Source of the DNA: JAKAVN01 sp035295545
GTDB lineage: Bacteria > Desulfobacterota > Binatia > Binatales > Binataceae
Reading direction: 5' to 3'
DNA length: 64,000 nt
NCBI GenBank assembly: GCA_035295545.1
Contig: DATGIT010000002.1
Location: 186,001-250,000 of the forward strand
Position 1 is the stretch's first letter. Each line of letters opens with the position of its first letter. The notes beneath the pieces are model-generated. The model saw nothing but the letters and a program-made list of their open reading frames with translations, was not told where the DNA came from and made no database searches. The translations under genes were made by a program, and so were the position numbers. Of the stretch, positions 1 to 8,501 are shown in pieces.

Positions 1-2
1 AG

Positions 3-131
3 GCGGGCTCGCAGCCGTTTCAGGATGCGCCGTACAGCGAAAGCGTCTTTGGCCCGGCACACATGCAGGCCGGCGGCGCCCAGCGCAACCATGACGACGA
101 GTTCTGGACTCGCATACGGTACCGGTTCTAG
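3..131 (+). CDS. C-terminal end of a probable outer-membrane beta-barrel protein (DUF1302-like), partial
   Basis: The window opens inside a reading frame that closes with TAG at 129-131 and leaves 42 residues. The last residues are DDEFWTRIRYRF, with alternating polar and aromatic residues and a terminal Phe, the usual C-terminal signature recognised when barrels are inserted into the outer membrane. The DUF1329 gene downstream is, in many proteobacteria, a constant neighbour of DUF1302 barrel-like proteins, so DUF1302 is the best guess. The rest of the protein lies outside the window, so the family is inferred from context. A strong hairpin follows the stop. Confidence 0.5.
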   Translation, partial: AGSQPFQDAPYSESVFGPAHMQAGGAQRNHDDEFWTRIRYRF

Positions 132-156
132 GCTCGTAGTGATGATGTAACAAAGG

Positions 157-190
157 CGGAGGGCCCGGGCGGCCGGGCCCTCCGGCGTTT
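157..190 (+). terminator. Intercistronic hairpin, terminator or attenuator
   Basis: A perfect 12-bp stem (157-168 with 173-184) closes a GCGG loop and is followed by only three T residues. It lies 25 bases after the barrel-protein stop and ends about 22 bases before the next start. There is little room for a new promoter, so it may act as a partial terminator or a 3'-end-protecting hairpin within an operon. Confidence 0.55.
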
Positions 191-211
191 AAGCGGAGAC
201 GGGTTACGGAA

Positions 212-1531
212 TTGCAGCTCGCGGAAGGGATTTCGTCGCGCATCAAATGGGCGATTGCACTGGCTGCGGCGATTGCCCTGGTTATCGGCGCCGGCGCGCT
301 GATGAAGAGACGCGAGCGCCGGCGCTGGAGCGTGGCCATCACCGACCCGTCGATGGTCGCGATCCGCAACCTGGTGATCAAAGGCGATCTTTCTCAGGCT
401 GCCAATCAGCTCAACAGCAACTACCGGTTCGACCACCAGTCAGGACTCATCGCACTGCGTCAGTTTTCGATCATCGTGCTGCAGTGCGGGCTCAAGGATC
501 CCGACCTCTTCGAACAGCTTTATTCGGCCAGCGCGCTTGCCGAAGGCGGCGAGAACCAGGCGCTGCAGATGATGGCCAACACCTTCCAAACCAACCCCGA
601 CCTGTCCGTGAAGATGGCGGTTGCCGACGGCCTGGGCGAGGTGGGCGATCGCAAAGCGGTGGCGATCCTGGGCTACCTGTACAAGCATGGCGATCAACTC
701 GACCGCCGATTCATCGTCAACGCGCTCGCCTCGGCGAACGACCCCAGCGCCGTAGTGGTTCTGAGCGAGGCTGCACGGACCCCCGATCCCACGCTGCGCG
801 CGGGCGCGCTCAAGGCGCTCGGTAAAATAGGCAATCGCGACGCCATCCCGCTGCTGAAACTCGCGCTGGCCAAGGGTCAAGCCTTCGACAAGGTGACCGC
901 CGCCGAGTCACTCCTCCAGATGGGCAACAATTCCGGGGTGCCGGTGCTGCGTGCAATCCTGAACGATCACTCCCAGGGTAATGCGCGGCCGATGGCCGCG
1001 GTTGCGCTTGGGTATGCTCAGGATTCCTCGGTGGTGCCGGTGCTGCGCCAGGCGCTGACCGACGACAACATCGACGTGCGCCTCGGCGCGGCGGCGGCGC
1101 TGACGCACTACGATGACCCCGGCGGTATCGCCTACATGCGAGGTGCGATCCACGACCAGGATCAGGTCACCAGACGCCACGCCGCGCAGTTGTTCGACGA
1201 CATCGCTTTCGATGCCGGCCACCCGATCCTGGTGGAGGCGCTCGCGTCTCCCGATAGCGAGGTGCAGTTGGCCGCGGTCAAGACGATGGGCACGGCAGGC
1301 GGTGAGCCTGAGGTCGAACTGCTGGGTACGATGCTGCGCAACACCAAGGATTCGATCACCCGGGCTGATATCGCCTGGTCGCTCGGCCGCATCGGCAGCC
1401 CCAATGGAATCATGATGCTGCTGGCGATGGTGCAGGACCGCGATTCGACCGTGCGCTACACGGCGGCCGACGGCCTGGACCATACGGCGATGCACCTGCT
1501 GGGAGAGAAGCGGGTGAGCAGCCGTTCGTAA
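212..1531 (+). CDS. Membrane-anchored HEAT-repeat (PBS-lyase-like) protein
   Basis: 439 residues. The start is TTG, chosen because it precedes the only hydrophobic segment (residues about 12-30, KWAIALAAAIALVIGAGAL), which is followed by a basic stretch MKRRERRRW; this looks like a signal anchor. From about residue 90 to the end the protein is built of short alpha-helical repeats with the HEAT pattern (for example DPTLRAGALKALGKIG, DIDVRLGAAAALTHYDD-like and DSTVRYTAADGL units), as in PBS lyase HEAT-like repeats used for protein-protein binding. No catalytic motif is visible. It lies between a barrel-protein end and a DUF1329 gene and is probably an envelope scaffold for that system. An alternative start is ATG at 302, which would remove the anchor. 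Confidence 0.8.
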   Translation: MQLAEGISSRIKWAIALAAAIALVIGAGALMKRRERRRWSVAITDPSMVAIRNLVIKGDLSQAANQLNSNYRFDHQSGLIALRQFSIIVLQCGLKDPDLFEQLYSASALAEGGENQALQMMANTFQTNPDLSVKMAVADGLGEVGDRKAVAILGYLYKHGDQLDRRFIVNALASANDPSAVVVLSEAARTPDPTLRAGALKALGKIGNRDAIPLLKLALAKGQAFDKVTAAESLLQMGNNSGVPVLRAILNDHSQGNARPMAAVALGYAQDSSVVPVLRQALTDDNIDVRLGAAAALTHYDDPGGIAYMRGAIHDQDQVTRRHAAQLFDDIAFDAGHPILVEALASPDSEVQLAAVKTMGTAGGEPEVELLGTMLRNTKDSITRADIAWSLGRIGSPNGIMMLLAMVQDRDSTVRYTAADGLDHTAMHLLGEKRVSSRS

Positions 1532-1657
1532 GTGGGAGAACGGAAGGCGTTGTTTAGGGAGAGAGCGGGGTTGGAAATCGCAAGTTCGTCTGCGATCGGC
1601 CTCCTCGCATCGGGAAGCGAATTTTCAAGGGACGATCAACGGGAGGAAAAGAGCACT

Positions 1658-3118
1658 ATGCAAGGTCATGTGAAGCTGCATCGGGGACGTGCCGCGATGC
1701 CGTGGTCCGTGGCATTGGCGGCGGTCCTGGTGACAGCGGCCGGCCTGTGCCTGAGCGTCAGCACGGCGAAAGCGCAGGACGTCAAGAGTTATACGCGGGC
1801 CACCTTCGACGAGTGGCTGTCCAAGTACAAGGACGCCAAGCCCGATTTCAAGGTCGGAGACGTGCTCACGGCCAAGGACATCGAGCGCATCCGGCCGTTC
1901 GTCTTTCCGGGCTATGTCGAACAATTCAACTTTCCTGAATTCAAGATGACGATCGGCGCGCCGGTCGATCACACCCCGCGCAAAGACTACATGTCGTGTA
2001 CGGAAAAGTACCAGTCGCAAGTGCGGCTGCAGCCCGATCACACGATGGCCAACTACGTGTGCGGACAGCCCTTCCCGAACTCGGCGATCACCACCAGCGA
2101 TCCCGAGGCGGGTTGGAAGGCGGCGTGGAATTACGAGTACCGCTGGCAGAACTTCGGTCTGTTCACCATCCCGCCGGCGACCTGGGACCGCTTCGGCGGC
2201 TCGCACGACATCCCGAAATGGGAGGATCCGCCGGCGGATTGGCTCTCCAATTCGGGTCTGAGCGGGCTCAACTACACGACCCCGTCGGCCGAAGAGATGA
2301 AGATGATCTATGGCGGCGGCGGCACCTTCCAGCGCACGCTGAGCGCCTTCTACAAGCGCCTGTACTATACGCACCTGGCGATGCTCGAGAATCATACGCT
2401 GCCGGCGCCGGGCGCGTCGAACTTCGAGTTCAAGGAGTTCACCGGGTTCTTCTCGCCGTTTGACATCCGCGGCACCGCGTTCATCATCTACCGTTACGCG
2501 GATCCGCATCGCGAAGACGACGGCTGGGCCTACATCCCCAACCTGCGCCGCGTGCGTCGTATCTCGGCCGAGGTCAAGTCGGACTCGCTGCTGGGCACCG
2601 ACCACACCCTGGAGGACTTCTACAGCTTCTCCGGACGTGAACTCGAGTGGCACTGGCGCTTCCTCGGATGGAAGGATCAGCTCGCGGTTCAGGATTCCGT
2701 GCACGAGTACACCTACCTGTACGGTCCGAACGGCATCATCCCCAACGATACGTGGACGATGCGGCGCTTTGCGGTCGAGGAGCGCACTCCGACCTCCGAG
2801 CGCCATCCGTACAAGAGCGTCGTTGAGGACTGGGATTCGCAAAACTACGACGCATGGCTGATGGAAGCCTTCGACCACAAGGACAAGCTGTGGAAGGTCT
2901 GGGAGTTCCAGAAGAAGTGGAGCGAGAGCTTCAAGGGTGACTGGCAGGAAGCGATCAACAAGGGCGCCTACTCGACCGAGTTCCAGTCGGTGCAGGTGCT
3001 CGACGTGCAGAACGATCGCGGCACCATCTGGATCGTTCCGGGCGGGTTCCCCAATGTGAAGGGAGCCGAGTCAGAGAAGCTGTTCGACATCAACAGCCTC
3101 GAGCAGGTTCACCGCTAG
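1658..3118 (+). CDS. DUF1329 periplasmic/outer-membrane-associated protein
   Basis: 486 residues from the ATG at 1658, which has a good ribosome site (GGGAGG at 1641-1646); the open frame extends further upstream but without one. Residues about 1-37 form a signal peptide with hydrophobic core and AKAQD cleavage region. The mature part (FDEWLSKYKDAKPDF... , PFVFPGY, two cysteines near residues 110 and 130) fits the DUF1329 family, whose fold resembles LolA/LolB lipoprotein carriers. DUF1329 genes usually sit beside DUF1302 barrel proteins and are suspected to help move hydrophobic compounds across the outer membrane; the biochemical role is unproven. A strong terminator follows. Confidence 0.85.
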   Translation: MQGHVKLHRGRAAMPWSVALAAVLVTAAGLCLSVSTAKAQDVKSYTRATFDEWLSKYKDAKPDFKVGDVLTAKDIERIRPFVFPGYVEQFNFPEFKMTIGAPVDHTPRKDYMSCTEKYQSQVRLQPDHTMANYVCGQPFPNSAITTSDPEAGWKAAWNYEYRWQNFGLFTIPPATWDRFGGSHDIPKWEDPPADWLSNSGLSGLNYTTPSAEEMKMIYGGGGTFQRTLSAFYKRLYYTHLAMLENHTLPAPGASNFEFKEFTGFFSPFDIRGTAFIIYRYADPHREDDGWAYIPNLRRVRRISAEVKSDSLLGTDHTLEDFYSFSGRELEWHWRFLGWKDQLAVQDSVHEYTYLYGPNGIIPNDTWTMRRFAVEERTPTSERHPYKSVVEDWDSQNYDAWLMEAFDHKDKLWKVWEFQKKWSESFKGDWQEAINKGAYSTEFQSVQVLDVQNDRGTIWIVPGGFPNVKGAESEKLFDINSLEQVHR

Positions 3119-3126
3119 AGGTCGCG

Positions 3127-3165
3127 AAGCCCCCGCCGGACGTCGGTCCGGCGGGGCTTTTTTTT
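3127..3165 (+). terminator. Rho-independent terminator after the DUF1329 gene
   Basis: A GC-rich stem (3127-3141 with 3146-3159, one bulged C) closes a GTCG loop and is followed by a run of eight T residues (3158-3165). It begins 9 bases after the DUF1329 stop codon and ends the first operon. Confidence 0.92.
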
Positions 3166-3289
3166 GTCCCGTTCCGCACCCCCATTGGAGCCAATCCGGC
3201 GCCGGTGCGGGATTTCCGCTTGAGAACCAAAGCGCCTCTGCGATATGCATTTCTCGCCGGGACAAAAACCGACAAAGGAGGACAGCGAA

Positions 3290-3679
3290 ATGCCTGCCTT
3301 TGATGTTCGATGGATTGAACGCTGGCAGAACATGGTCAATCAGGACAGCGTCGCGCGCCTGCTCGGCCGTCACTTTACCGCAGACGTGATGCTCGAAATG
3401 GGACCTCACGCCTACGTCGTCAGCTTCGAGCGGGGCGCGATCGGCCGTATCCAGCACGAGATCGGAGCCGAAAGCTGCTACCAGTTCGCGCTGCGGGCGC
3501 CGGCTGAGACGTGGGCCAAGTTTGTGCAGCCGATTCCCCCGCCGATGTACAACGACATTATCGCGATGTCGCACACGCTCCACGGGCGGCTGAAGATCGA
3601 GGGCGATGTGAAAGTGATGTGGCAGAACCTGCGCGCCTTCGCGTGGGACCTCGACCTGATGCGCGCGATCAGAGAATAG
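3290..3679 (+). CDS. SCP2-like sterol/lipid-binding domain protein
   Basis: 129 residues from ATG 3290, preceded by AAAGGAGG at 3274-3281; an earlier in-frame ATG at 3245 has no such site. The whole protein is a single small alpha/beta domain (VARLLGRHFTADVMLEMG, AIGRIQHEIG, LKIEGDVKVMWQNL) of the SCP2 sterol-transfer type, which binds acyl-CoA, fatty acids or sterols in a hydrophobic tunnel. No signal peptide is present, so it is cytoplasmic. It lies 19 bases before an alpha/beta hydrolase gene and probably shares its transcript, suggesting a role in handling a hydrophobic substrate or product. Confidence 0.65.
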   Translation: MPAFDVRWIERWQNMVNQDSVARLLGRHFTADVMLEMGPHAYVVSFERGAIGRIQHEIGAESCYQFALRAPAETWAKFVQPIPPPMYNDIIAMSHTLHGRLKIEGDVKVMWQNLRAFAWDLDLMRAIRE

Positions 3680-3698
3680 GGCGAGGAGGACTACTCAG

Positions 3699-4532
3699 AT
3701 GGCGAAAATCGAACCGGTAAACGGTCACTATATTTACGTTCCGTTCGAGGGCGAAGAATATCGGATTTTCTACGAAGAGTCCGGCAAGGGCATTCCCCTG
3801 GTGTGCCTGCACACTGCCGGCACCGATTCGCGCGAATGGCGCCATCAGCTCAATGACAAGGAGATTGCCGAACGCTTTCACGTGATCGCGCTCGACCTGC
3901 CGCGCCATGGCAAATCGATACCGCCCAAGGGATGGTGGAAGGAAGAGTACAAGCTGACCGCGCAGTTCTATTCCGATTTCGTGACCGCCTTCTGCCGCGA
4001 GCTGGGGCTGGAGCGTCCGGTGGTGATGGGCAGCTCGATGGGCGGGAACATCTGCCTGCATCTGGCGCTGCGCTACAGTGACTACTATCGCGCGCTAATC
4101 GCAATCGAGGCGTGCGACTACTCGCCCGGATGGTGGCTGGACTGGTTATGGCACGCTCAGATCCACGGCGGCGAGGCCTGCGCCACGGCAATCAACGGAC
4201 TGATGGCGCCGCAGAGCCCGTTCGAGTATCGCCAGGAGACCTGGTGGTACTATTCGCAGGGCGGTCCCGGCGTGTTCAAGGGTGATCTCTATTTCTACAG
4301 CGTTGACCACGATTTCCGCGAGGACTGCGAAAAGATTTCGGGCAAGATTCCGATTTACTTCATGACCGGAGTCTATGATTTTGCCTGCACGCCCGAGATG
4401 ACGCAGAAGACGGCCAAAAAGGTGCGCAACTCCGAGTGCATCATCATGGAAGAGATCGGCCATTTCCCGATGTCGGAGAACCCGGTGACCTTTCGAAAAT
4501 ACCTGATGCCGGTGCTGGCCAAGATCAAATGA
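3699..4532 (+). CDS. Alpha/beta-hydrolase-fold enzyme
   Basis: 277 residues with a good ribosome site (GAGGAGG) before ATG 3699. The oxyanion-side turn HTAGTDSREW lies near residues 38-47 and the nucleophile elbow GSSMGG at 111-116, making Ser113 the likely nucleophile. A late Asp (GVYDFACTP) and His (EIGHFPMSENP) complete the likely triad. This is the layout of the epoxide hydrolase/haloalkane dehalogenase/meta-cleavage hydrolase superfamily; the substrate cannot be read from sequence. No signal peptide. Probably co-transcribed with the SCP2-like gene. Confidence 0.85.
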   Translation: MAKIEPVNGHYIYVPFEGEEYRIFYEESGKGIPLVCLHTAGTDSREWRHQLNDKEIAERFHVIALDLPRHGKSIPPKGWWKEEYKLTAQFYSDFVTAFCRELGLERPVVMGSSMGGNICLHLALRYSDYYRALIAIEACDYSPGWWLDWLWHAQIHGGEACATAINGLMAPQSPFEYRQETWWYYSQGGPGVFKGDLYFYSVDHDFREDCEKISGKIPIYFMTGVYDFACTPEMTQKTAKKVRNSECIIMEEIGHFPMSENPVTFRKYLMPVLAKIK

Positions 4533-4561
4533 ATTGATGAGCAGTTGATGGCTGCGGGAGC

Positions 4562-4591
4562 GCGCGGCGCGGCCTACTGGCCGCACCGCGC
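4562..4591 (+). terminator. Hairpin downstream of the alpha/beta hydrolase gene
   Basis: A 13-bp stem with one C-A mismatch (4562-4574 with 4579-4591) closes a TACT loop 29 bases after the hydrolase stop. The downstream T run is interrupted (CCTCGCCTTTTCC), so termination may be partial. Confidence 0.5.
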
Positions 4592-4625
4592 ACCTCGCCT
4601 TTTCCCCGCCTTGGTTTTTTGCGCG

Positions 4626-4835
4626 TCACGGAAGTCGACGAGGCGCGGCGGCAAATCCACTCAAATTGAAATTCATCTGTCGAGCGGCCGGAAATGTCGG
4701 ATTCGGGTTGCGCGGCGCAGGCGCGGCTGGCGCTGCGTAGGCGACATGCACCCAGATACTCAGAAAGACGATGCATAGTGCTATGGCTAATGCGATAAGC
4801 ATCAGATTCAAATGGCGTTCCGGTTGAATCTGCAT
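4626..4835 (-). CDS. Small predicted membrane protein, unknown function
   Basis: 69 residues from ATG 4835, chosen because GGAG lies about nine bases upstream; a longer frame starts at 4901 without a clear ribosome site. The N-terminal third contains one strong hydrophobic segment (LMLIALAIALCIVFLSIW) followed by an Ala/Pro-rich tail. I do not recognise a family. Codon choice is less GC-biased than in neighbouring genes. It sits alone between the alpha/beta hydrolase (plus strand) and a lipoprotein gene, so there is no operon support. Confidence 0.35.
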   Translation of the reverse strand: MQIQPERHLNLMLIALAIALCIVFLSIWVHVAYAAPAAPAPRNPNPTFPAARQMNFNLSGFAAAPRRLP

Positions 4836-5308
4836 TCGTTGAATCTCCAGGGCAAACTCCGGCGGTGCCCACGCCGGAGCGAGTTTGATCTCGAACAGCA
4901 TCCAGTCGATGTCCGTGAGCGGCGCTGTGAGAAAAGGCCGCTCGGCCGATGCGGCTCCGAACAGAATACCGTCGCGCGGCCGACACGGTCGCCCACCGAA
5001 TAAGCGCCAACTCCGGAGACGAGCGGATATTGCCGCTCCCCTGCCGGAGAGCTGTTATGTTGTCGCGGAAACGATCAGCGAATCGGAGAGCCGCGCCCGC
5101 CAAAGGTATGCACGGTTACGCGGTCCCGAGCCCGAGCGCAGGCATACAGTTCAAGCAGACTCAGATGCCGGAGGTAGCAATGAGCGATCTGCCGATCTCG
5201 CATCTCGCAGCACCCCCTTTGCTGCACGTCGAAATGAGCGGACGCAGTCAGTGTCATCCATCGTGGTGGCGATTGCAAGTGGTGTGTCGCGGACGCATCG
5301 GCAGCGGC
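4836..5308. other. Intergenic stretch, no convincing gene
   Basis: About 470 bases between the small membrane protein and the lipoprotein gene. It contains a short plus-strand frame at 5180-5383 with a GGAGG five bases upstream, but that frame runs into the lipoprotein gene on the opposite strand and has no recognisable features. Nothing else stands out. Confidence 0.5.
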
Positions 5309-5725
5309 TTATTTAATCTCCTCCGGAGTGTAGTTGTGACGGCAGAAATCGCAGTCGCCGATGACGCGCACGGCGACGCATGAACCGGTGATGGTTGTCG
5401 CATCGGCGCTGGGCGTGCTTTTCACGTCAATCAACGCGTCAACCTGCGTGCCCCACTTGTCGATCGCCAGCTCGCGCAACTTGTTATTCACATGAGCGCT
5501 GTCGATGCTGTCGGCGGTAAGCGGCTCGGTGTAGCTCAGATCGCCGAGCTTCTCGTGCGGGTTGGCGATATCGCCGGTCGAGACCAGGATCCGCTCGCGA
5601 TCGACGGTCTTGTTGAAATAATGAATCTCCGCCTTTTTCTGTTCCCGCTGCTGGATGGCCGCCTGGCAGGCGGCCATCGACAGCAGCAGGGCCACAGCGG
5701 CGACTGCGAGGACACTGCGCCGCAT
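5309..5725 (-). CDS. Predicted lipoprotein, unknown function
   Basis: 138 residues. The N-terminus MRRSVLAVAAVALLLSMAAC is a lipoprotein signal with the lipobox ending at Cys20. The mature part has RILVSTGDI, LRELAIDKWGTQVDALIDVK and a C-terminal strand GSCVAVRVI, a small alpha/beta layout similar in feel to the YbjQ/heavy-metal-associated folds, though I cannot assign a family. A late CDFCRH motif could bind metal or form a disulfide. It starts 4 bases after the stop of the LLM oxidoreductase gene on the same strand, so translation is probably coupled. Confidence 0.75.
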   Translation of the reverse strand: MRRSVLAVAAVALLLSMAACQAAIQQREQKKAEIHYFNKTVDRERILVSTGDIANPHEKLGDLSYTEPLTADSIDSAHVNNKLRELAIDKWGTQVDALIDVKSTPSADATTITGSCVAVRVIGDCDFCRHNYTPEEIK

Positions 5726-5729
5726 CGAA

Positions 5730-6794
5730 TTACCGCTTCTTCCTAGCCGGTTTGCGCGCCTTGCGCCGGAAATGCGGGATCACTTCCCTCGCGAACAGCT
5801 CCATGCTGCGCCGAACCTTGCGCGGCTCGATTCCAGGCAGGGCCATCGCCGCCACCAAATGAGTAACCCGCGTGCGCGCGAGGTAATCTTCGATGCCCGC
5901 GATCGCTTCGTCCGGCGTGCCAATCAACAGGGGCTCGCCGAAGAGCGAGGCGGTCTCCGAATGGCGCAGCTTGCCGATCGGCGGCAGGGCGGCGCCATAA
6001 GCCTGGTCGCCGGGCAGATCGTTGGCTTCGACGAACCATCGGCCATAGCAGCTCATCATGTAATGCGCGCCGGCCTCGGCGTCGTCCCACGCCTTGTCGC
6101 GCTTGGGCGCGACGAACACCGTGCGCAACTGCGCGATATTGAAATCGTGCGGATTGCGTCCGTGCTCGCGCAGCGCCGCGTCGTACATCTGTTGCTGATC
6201 GACGCCGCCGGTGCCCATGAAATGGTAGCCGTTGCGCGCGGCGCGGCCGATCGACTTGGGTCCGCGCGCCGCCAGCCAGATCGGTGGATGCGGCTTCTGC
6301 ACCGGTCCCGGAATGACGGTGACATCGGTGAGCTTGTTGAAGCGTCCGTCGATGGTGACGTTGCGCTCGGTCCAGACGCGGCGGATGACCTCGGTGCCTT
6401 CCTCCAGCCGCGGGCCGCGCTCGTTGCGCGGGATGTTGAAGCCGACAAATTCGGGCACGCGATAGCCCTGGCCGAGGCCGAGATCGAGCCGCCCGTTCGA
6501 GATGATGTCCACCGTGGCGGCGTCTTCGGCCACGCGCAGGGCGTTATGCAGCGGCAGCAGCATCACGAACGTTCCGATGCGGATTTTCTTCGTGCGCGCC
6601 GCAATCGCGGCCGCGATCGGCAGCAGCGACGGGGCGTATCCGTCATCGACGAAATGATGCTCGGTCAGCCAGATGGTGTCGTAGCCGAGTTGCTCGGCGG
6701 CAACCGCAAGCTCGATCTCGCTGCGGTACAGATCGGCGAATGACACGCGCTGGGGCGGCGGATTGCGAAAGAACAGGGTGAATCCGAAATTCAC
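5730..6794 (-). CDS. LLM-class (luciferase-like) F420- or flavin-dependent oxidoreductase
   Basis: 354 residues from GTG 6794, which has GAGG ten bases upstream; the frame is open further upstream but that part overlaps the preceding gene. It begins MNFGFTLFFRNPP and shows the bacterial luciferase-like TIM-barrel pattern: TIWLTEHHF, KIRIGTFVMLLPLHNALRVAEDAATVD split motifs, GRLDLGLGQGY, and KPHPPIWLAARGPKS. Such enzymes use F420 or FMN to oxidise alcohols, alkanes or similar substrates; the cofactor is not determinable here. It is the middle gene of a three-gene minus-strand set with a muconolactone-isomerase-like gene upstream and a lipoprotein gene downstream. The C-terminus is strongly basic (RRKARKPARKKR). 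Confidence 0.85.
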   Translation of the reverse strand: MNFGFTLFFRNPPPQRVSFADLYRSEIELAVAAEQLGYDTIWLTEHHFVDDGYAPSLLPIAAAIAARTKKIRIGTFVMLLPLHNALRVAEDAATVDIISNGRLDLGLGQGYRVPEFVGFNIPRNERGPRLEEGTEVIRRVWTERNVTIDGRFNKLTDVTVIPGPVQKPHPPIWLAARGPKSIGRAARNGYHFMGTGGVDQQQMYDAALREHGRNPHDFNIAQLRTVFVAPKRDKAWDDAEAGAHYMMSCYGRWFVEANDLPGDQAYGAALPPIGKLRHSETASLFGEPLLIGTPDEAIAGIEDYLARTRVTHLVAAMALPGIEPRKVRRSMELFAREVIPHFRRKARKPARKKR

Positions 6795-6862
6795 AGGTCG
6801 ATTTCCTCGAGGTTGAAGCGGCCGTCCGCCGGTTGCGAGGGACGGCCGCGGTCGATGCCTGA

Positions 6863-7183
6863 TTAACCCTTGGAAAGCTCTTTGAGGTCCACGGCCCAGT
6901 TCTCGTACGGACGCAGCGCGAACACCTCGGTGTCGGCGGCGATGTGCGCGTAGCCGAGCTTCCAGATGGGCAATGCATGGATTGCATGGTCGAGATCGTC
7001 GGCGCTCGGCACGTCGATCACAGCGATGATTATCGGTCTTCCTGCGACCTTCCAGATACCCTTGATTGCGCCGCCCTTGACCGCTTCCAGAGCGGCTTCG
7101 GACTCCTGACGCCAAACCGAGTAGAACTCTTTGTTCGACACGTTGGCGGGTTTGGCGATATTCGCCTTAAGCATAAAAAGCAT
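6863..7183 (-). CDS. Muconolactone delta-isomerase-like (dimeric alpha/beta barrel) protein
   Basis: 106 residues with GGGAGGG seven bases before ATG 7183. The compact sequence (MLFMLKANIAKPANVSNKEF, GIWKVAGRPIIIAVIDVPSADDLDHAIHAL-type core, GYAHIAADTEVFAL) matches muconolactone isomerase-like proteins, which form ferredoxin-like dimeric barrels. True muconolactone isomerase acts in catechol ortho-cleavage, but no other genes of that pathway are nearby, so only the fold is claimed. It is first in a minus-strand set with the LLM oxidoreductase 68 bases downstream. Confidence 0.7.
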   Translation of the reverse strand: MLFMLKANIAKPANVSNKEFYSVWRQESEAALEAVKGGAIKGIWKVAGRPIIIAVIDVPSADDLDHAIHALPIWKLGYAHIAADTEVFALRPYENWAVDLKELSKG

Positions 7184-7406
7184 AATCGTCCCTCCCTCGC
7201 AGATTGTGCGGGCCAGAGATTTGTAGCGCGAAACCGGTCTTGCCGGAAGTCTCGGCGGCCGGTCGAGCGCATCGGAGGAACCCGCCGCCGGCGCGCAGGC
7301 ATTTTAATTACGCGCACCTTTAGCTAAAAGGCATGATGGCCGGCGCGGCTTGTATTTTTCCCGGCGCGACGTAGCTCGACGCGGCCGCGGGCCAGGGGAG
7401 AATCCG

Positions 7407-8453
7407 ATGGCTTTGTTCGCATACATGCCCGACACGCACGGCGGACCCTATCAGCAGCCGGAGCCCGATCCGGAGCGTTCGGCGAACTTCGCCGCGCAAT
7501 TGCTCAGCGAAGCCGAGCAGGCGGAGCGGTGCCATTTCGACGGCGTCTTCGTGCCTGAGCGCCATGCGCGCACCGAATGCATGTTCCCGAGCCCGCTGCC
7601 GCTGCTGGCGGCCATAGCCGCGCGCACTCGCCGCGTGAAGATCGGCACGGATATCCTGATGCCGGCGTTGTACAACCCGGTGCATCTTGCGCAGTCCACC
7701 GCGCTTATCGACGTGCTCTCACGCGGACGGCTGATTCTGGGCGTCGGCGCCGGCTACCACAAGGATTATTTCGCGCATTTCGGCATCTCGATTAAGCAGC
7801 GCGAGGGCCGCTTCGAGGAGACGATGGGGATCGTGGAAAAGGCGTGGACCACGGTCGGGCCCTTCGCGCATCATGGCAAGTACTTCAATTTCGATGCGAT
7901 CCATGTCACGCCCAAGCCATATCAGCGGCCGCGGCCGCCGGTCTGGATCGGTGCGTTCGGGCCCAAGTCGATCGCGCGCGCGGGCCGGATGGCCGACGCC
8001 TGGTCCGCAGCGCCGTTTTTCGATCGTATCGAGAATATTAAAGCGCAAGTTTCAATTTACCGCGAAGCAGCGATCAAGGCGGGCCGCAAGCCCAGCATCG
8101 CCCTGTTTCGGGACGGATGGCTCGCCTCAAGCCGCGAGGAGGCCGAGCAGACCTTCGGCCGACTGTGGCTGGAAGAATGCAAGTTTTACTTTAGAAATGG
8201 AATGCTCGCGCCGACCGAGGACTTCGGCTCCGAAAGCGACTTCACCCTTGAGAAGATTCGCGGCCGCGGTCATGCGATCATCGGCACCAAGGACGACTGG
8301 CTCGAGGCGCTGAGTCATTGGGACACGGTCATGGGCGGGATTGATTGGTTCGTGCTGCGTATCCGGGTTCCCCTCGGCCCCGCGCCGCAGAAGGTGCTCG
8401 AATGCATTCAGCGCTTAAGCGAGGAAGTCCTGCCGCAAGCGCGCAAATCCTGA
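7407..8453 (+). CDS. LLM-class (luciferase-like) F420- or flavin-dependent oxidoreductase
   Basis: 348 residues from ATG 7407, with GGGGAG at 7395-7400. The family pattern is clear: GVFVPERHARTECMFPSP, VKIGTDILMPALYNPV, GRLILGVGAGYHKDYF, KPYQRPRPPVWIGAFGPKS. It shares the fold and motif order of the minus-strand LLM gene about 600 bases away but is not a close copy. Two lipoprotein genes follow on the same strand. The reaction is not predictable; the family includes F420-dependent dehydrogenases and flavin monooxygenases. Confidence 0.87.
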   Translation: MALFAYMPDTHGGPYQQPEPDPERSANFAAQLLSEAEQAERCHFDGVFVPERHARTECMFPSPLPLLAAIAARTRRVKIGTDILMPALYNPVHLAQSTALIDVLSRGRLILGVGAGYHKDYFAHFGISIKQREGRFEETMGIVEKAWTTVGPFAHHGKYFNFDAIHVTPKPYQRPRPPVWIGAFGPKSIARAGRMADAWSAAPFFDRIENIKAQVSIYREAAIKAGRKPSIALFRDGWLASSREEAEQTFGRLWLEECKFYFRNGMLAPTEDFGSESDFTLEKIRGRGHAIIGTKDDWLEALSHWDTVMGGIDWFVLRIRVPLGPAPQKVLECIQRLSEEVLPQARKS

Positions 8454-8501
8454 TACGCCGGCGGCGCGCCCTATGTGCGCGCGCGAGAGGCTGCAAGTTT
8501 T

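Noticed and set aside
5180..5383. Small plus-strand frame with a good GGAGG before ATG
   Set aside because: It overlaps the end of the lipoprotein gene on the opposite strand and has no recognisable feature; the ribosome site may be chance.
5655..6743. Plus-strand open frame of over 350 codons opposite the LLM gene
   Set aside because: It lies antisense to a gene with clear family motifs and lacks a ribosome site or recognisable domain.
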